Source: Flavobacteriales bacterium (GTDB lineage: Bacteria; Bacteroidota; Bacteroidia; Flavobacteriales; Flavobacteriaceae). Taken from it: a DNA stretch of 14,626 nucleotides. This document shows, piece after piece, positions 14,603 through 14,626 of this stretch. Where the stretch lies: NCBI GenBank assembly GCA_011525065.1, contig WTIY01000129.1, positions 1 to 14,626 on the forward strand. The letters run 5' to 3'. Each line of letters opens with the position of its first letter. Within the stretch, counting starts at the first letter, position 1. The notes beneath the pieces are model-generated. The model ran no database searches. It was given only the letters and a program-made list of their open reading frames with translations, and was not told the DNA's origin. The translations under genes were made by a program, and so were the position numbers.

Positions 14603-14626
14603 CTGTCTCTTATACACATCTGACGC
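14603..14626. other. Nextera transposase adapter remnant (non-genomic)
   Basis: CTGTCTCTTATACACATCT (14603-14621) is the reverse complement of the 19-bp Tn5 mosaic end used in Illumina Nextera libraries. The following GACGC continues into the read-1 adapter. The match is 24 of 24 bases and it is at the very end, so this is untrimmed adapter sequence and the genomic part stops at about 14602. Confidence 0.97.

Overview
The window looks like chromosomal DNA from a member of the Bacteroidota, most likely a marine or aquatic Flavobacteriales relative. Three things support this. The first gene is the type IX secretion protein PorV, which is restricted to this phylum. PorV is followed by an E1-alpha / two-lipoyl E2 pyruvate dehydrogenase pair, a familiar neighbourhood in Flavobacteriia. 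Several genes start behind the Bacteroidota-type -7 element TAnnTTTG rather than behind strong Shine-Dalgarno sites. The family-level placement is inference.

Left half, + strand (1-6428): the 3' part of porV, a strong hairpin terminator, then pdhA-pdhC (3 nt apart), an SDR oxidoreductase, a SprT-like zinc metalloprotease-fold protein (1 nt after the SDR stop) and a DUF389 membrane protein. Right half, - strand (6452-14484), listed in transcription order from the right: gcvP, a FabH-like ketosynthase III, a small SAM methyltransferase, a GT2 glycosyltransferase, a lipoprotein alkaline phosphatase, and the MlaE/MlaF lipid-transport ABC pair (stop and start share one base). The two halves converge at 6429-6451. 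There is no gene-free stretch longer than 300 bases. The longest gaps are 680-854 (terminator, promoter and a (CG)6 run) and 14485-14626 (gcvP promoter, inverted repeat, adapter).

Functionally this is mostly core metabolism and envelope biology: pyruvate to acetyl-CoA, glycine cleavage, phosphate scavenging, outer-membrane lipid transport and T9SS cargo delivery. Partner subunits are absent and must lie elsewhere (PDH E1-beta and E3, GcvT/GcvH, the MCE protein MlaD). The most plausible under-described unit is the tightly packed ketosynthase III - methyltransferase - GT2 cluster (9145-11578), which could make or decorate a lipid or acyl product; this is inference from packing and family membership.

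The last 24 bases (14603-14626) are not genomic. They match the reverse complement of the Illumina Nextera transposase adapter, so biological sequence ends at about 14602. No CRISPR array, insertion sequence, tRNA or rRNA was seen. I saw no convincing entirely new system.
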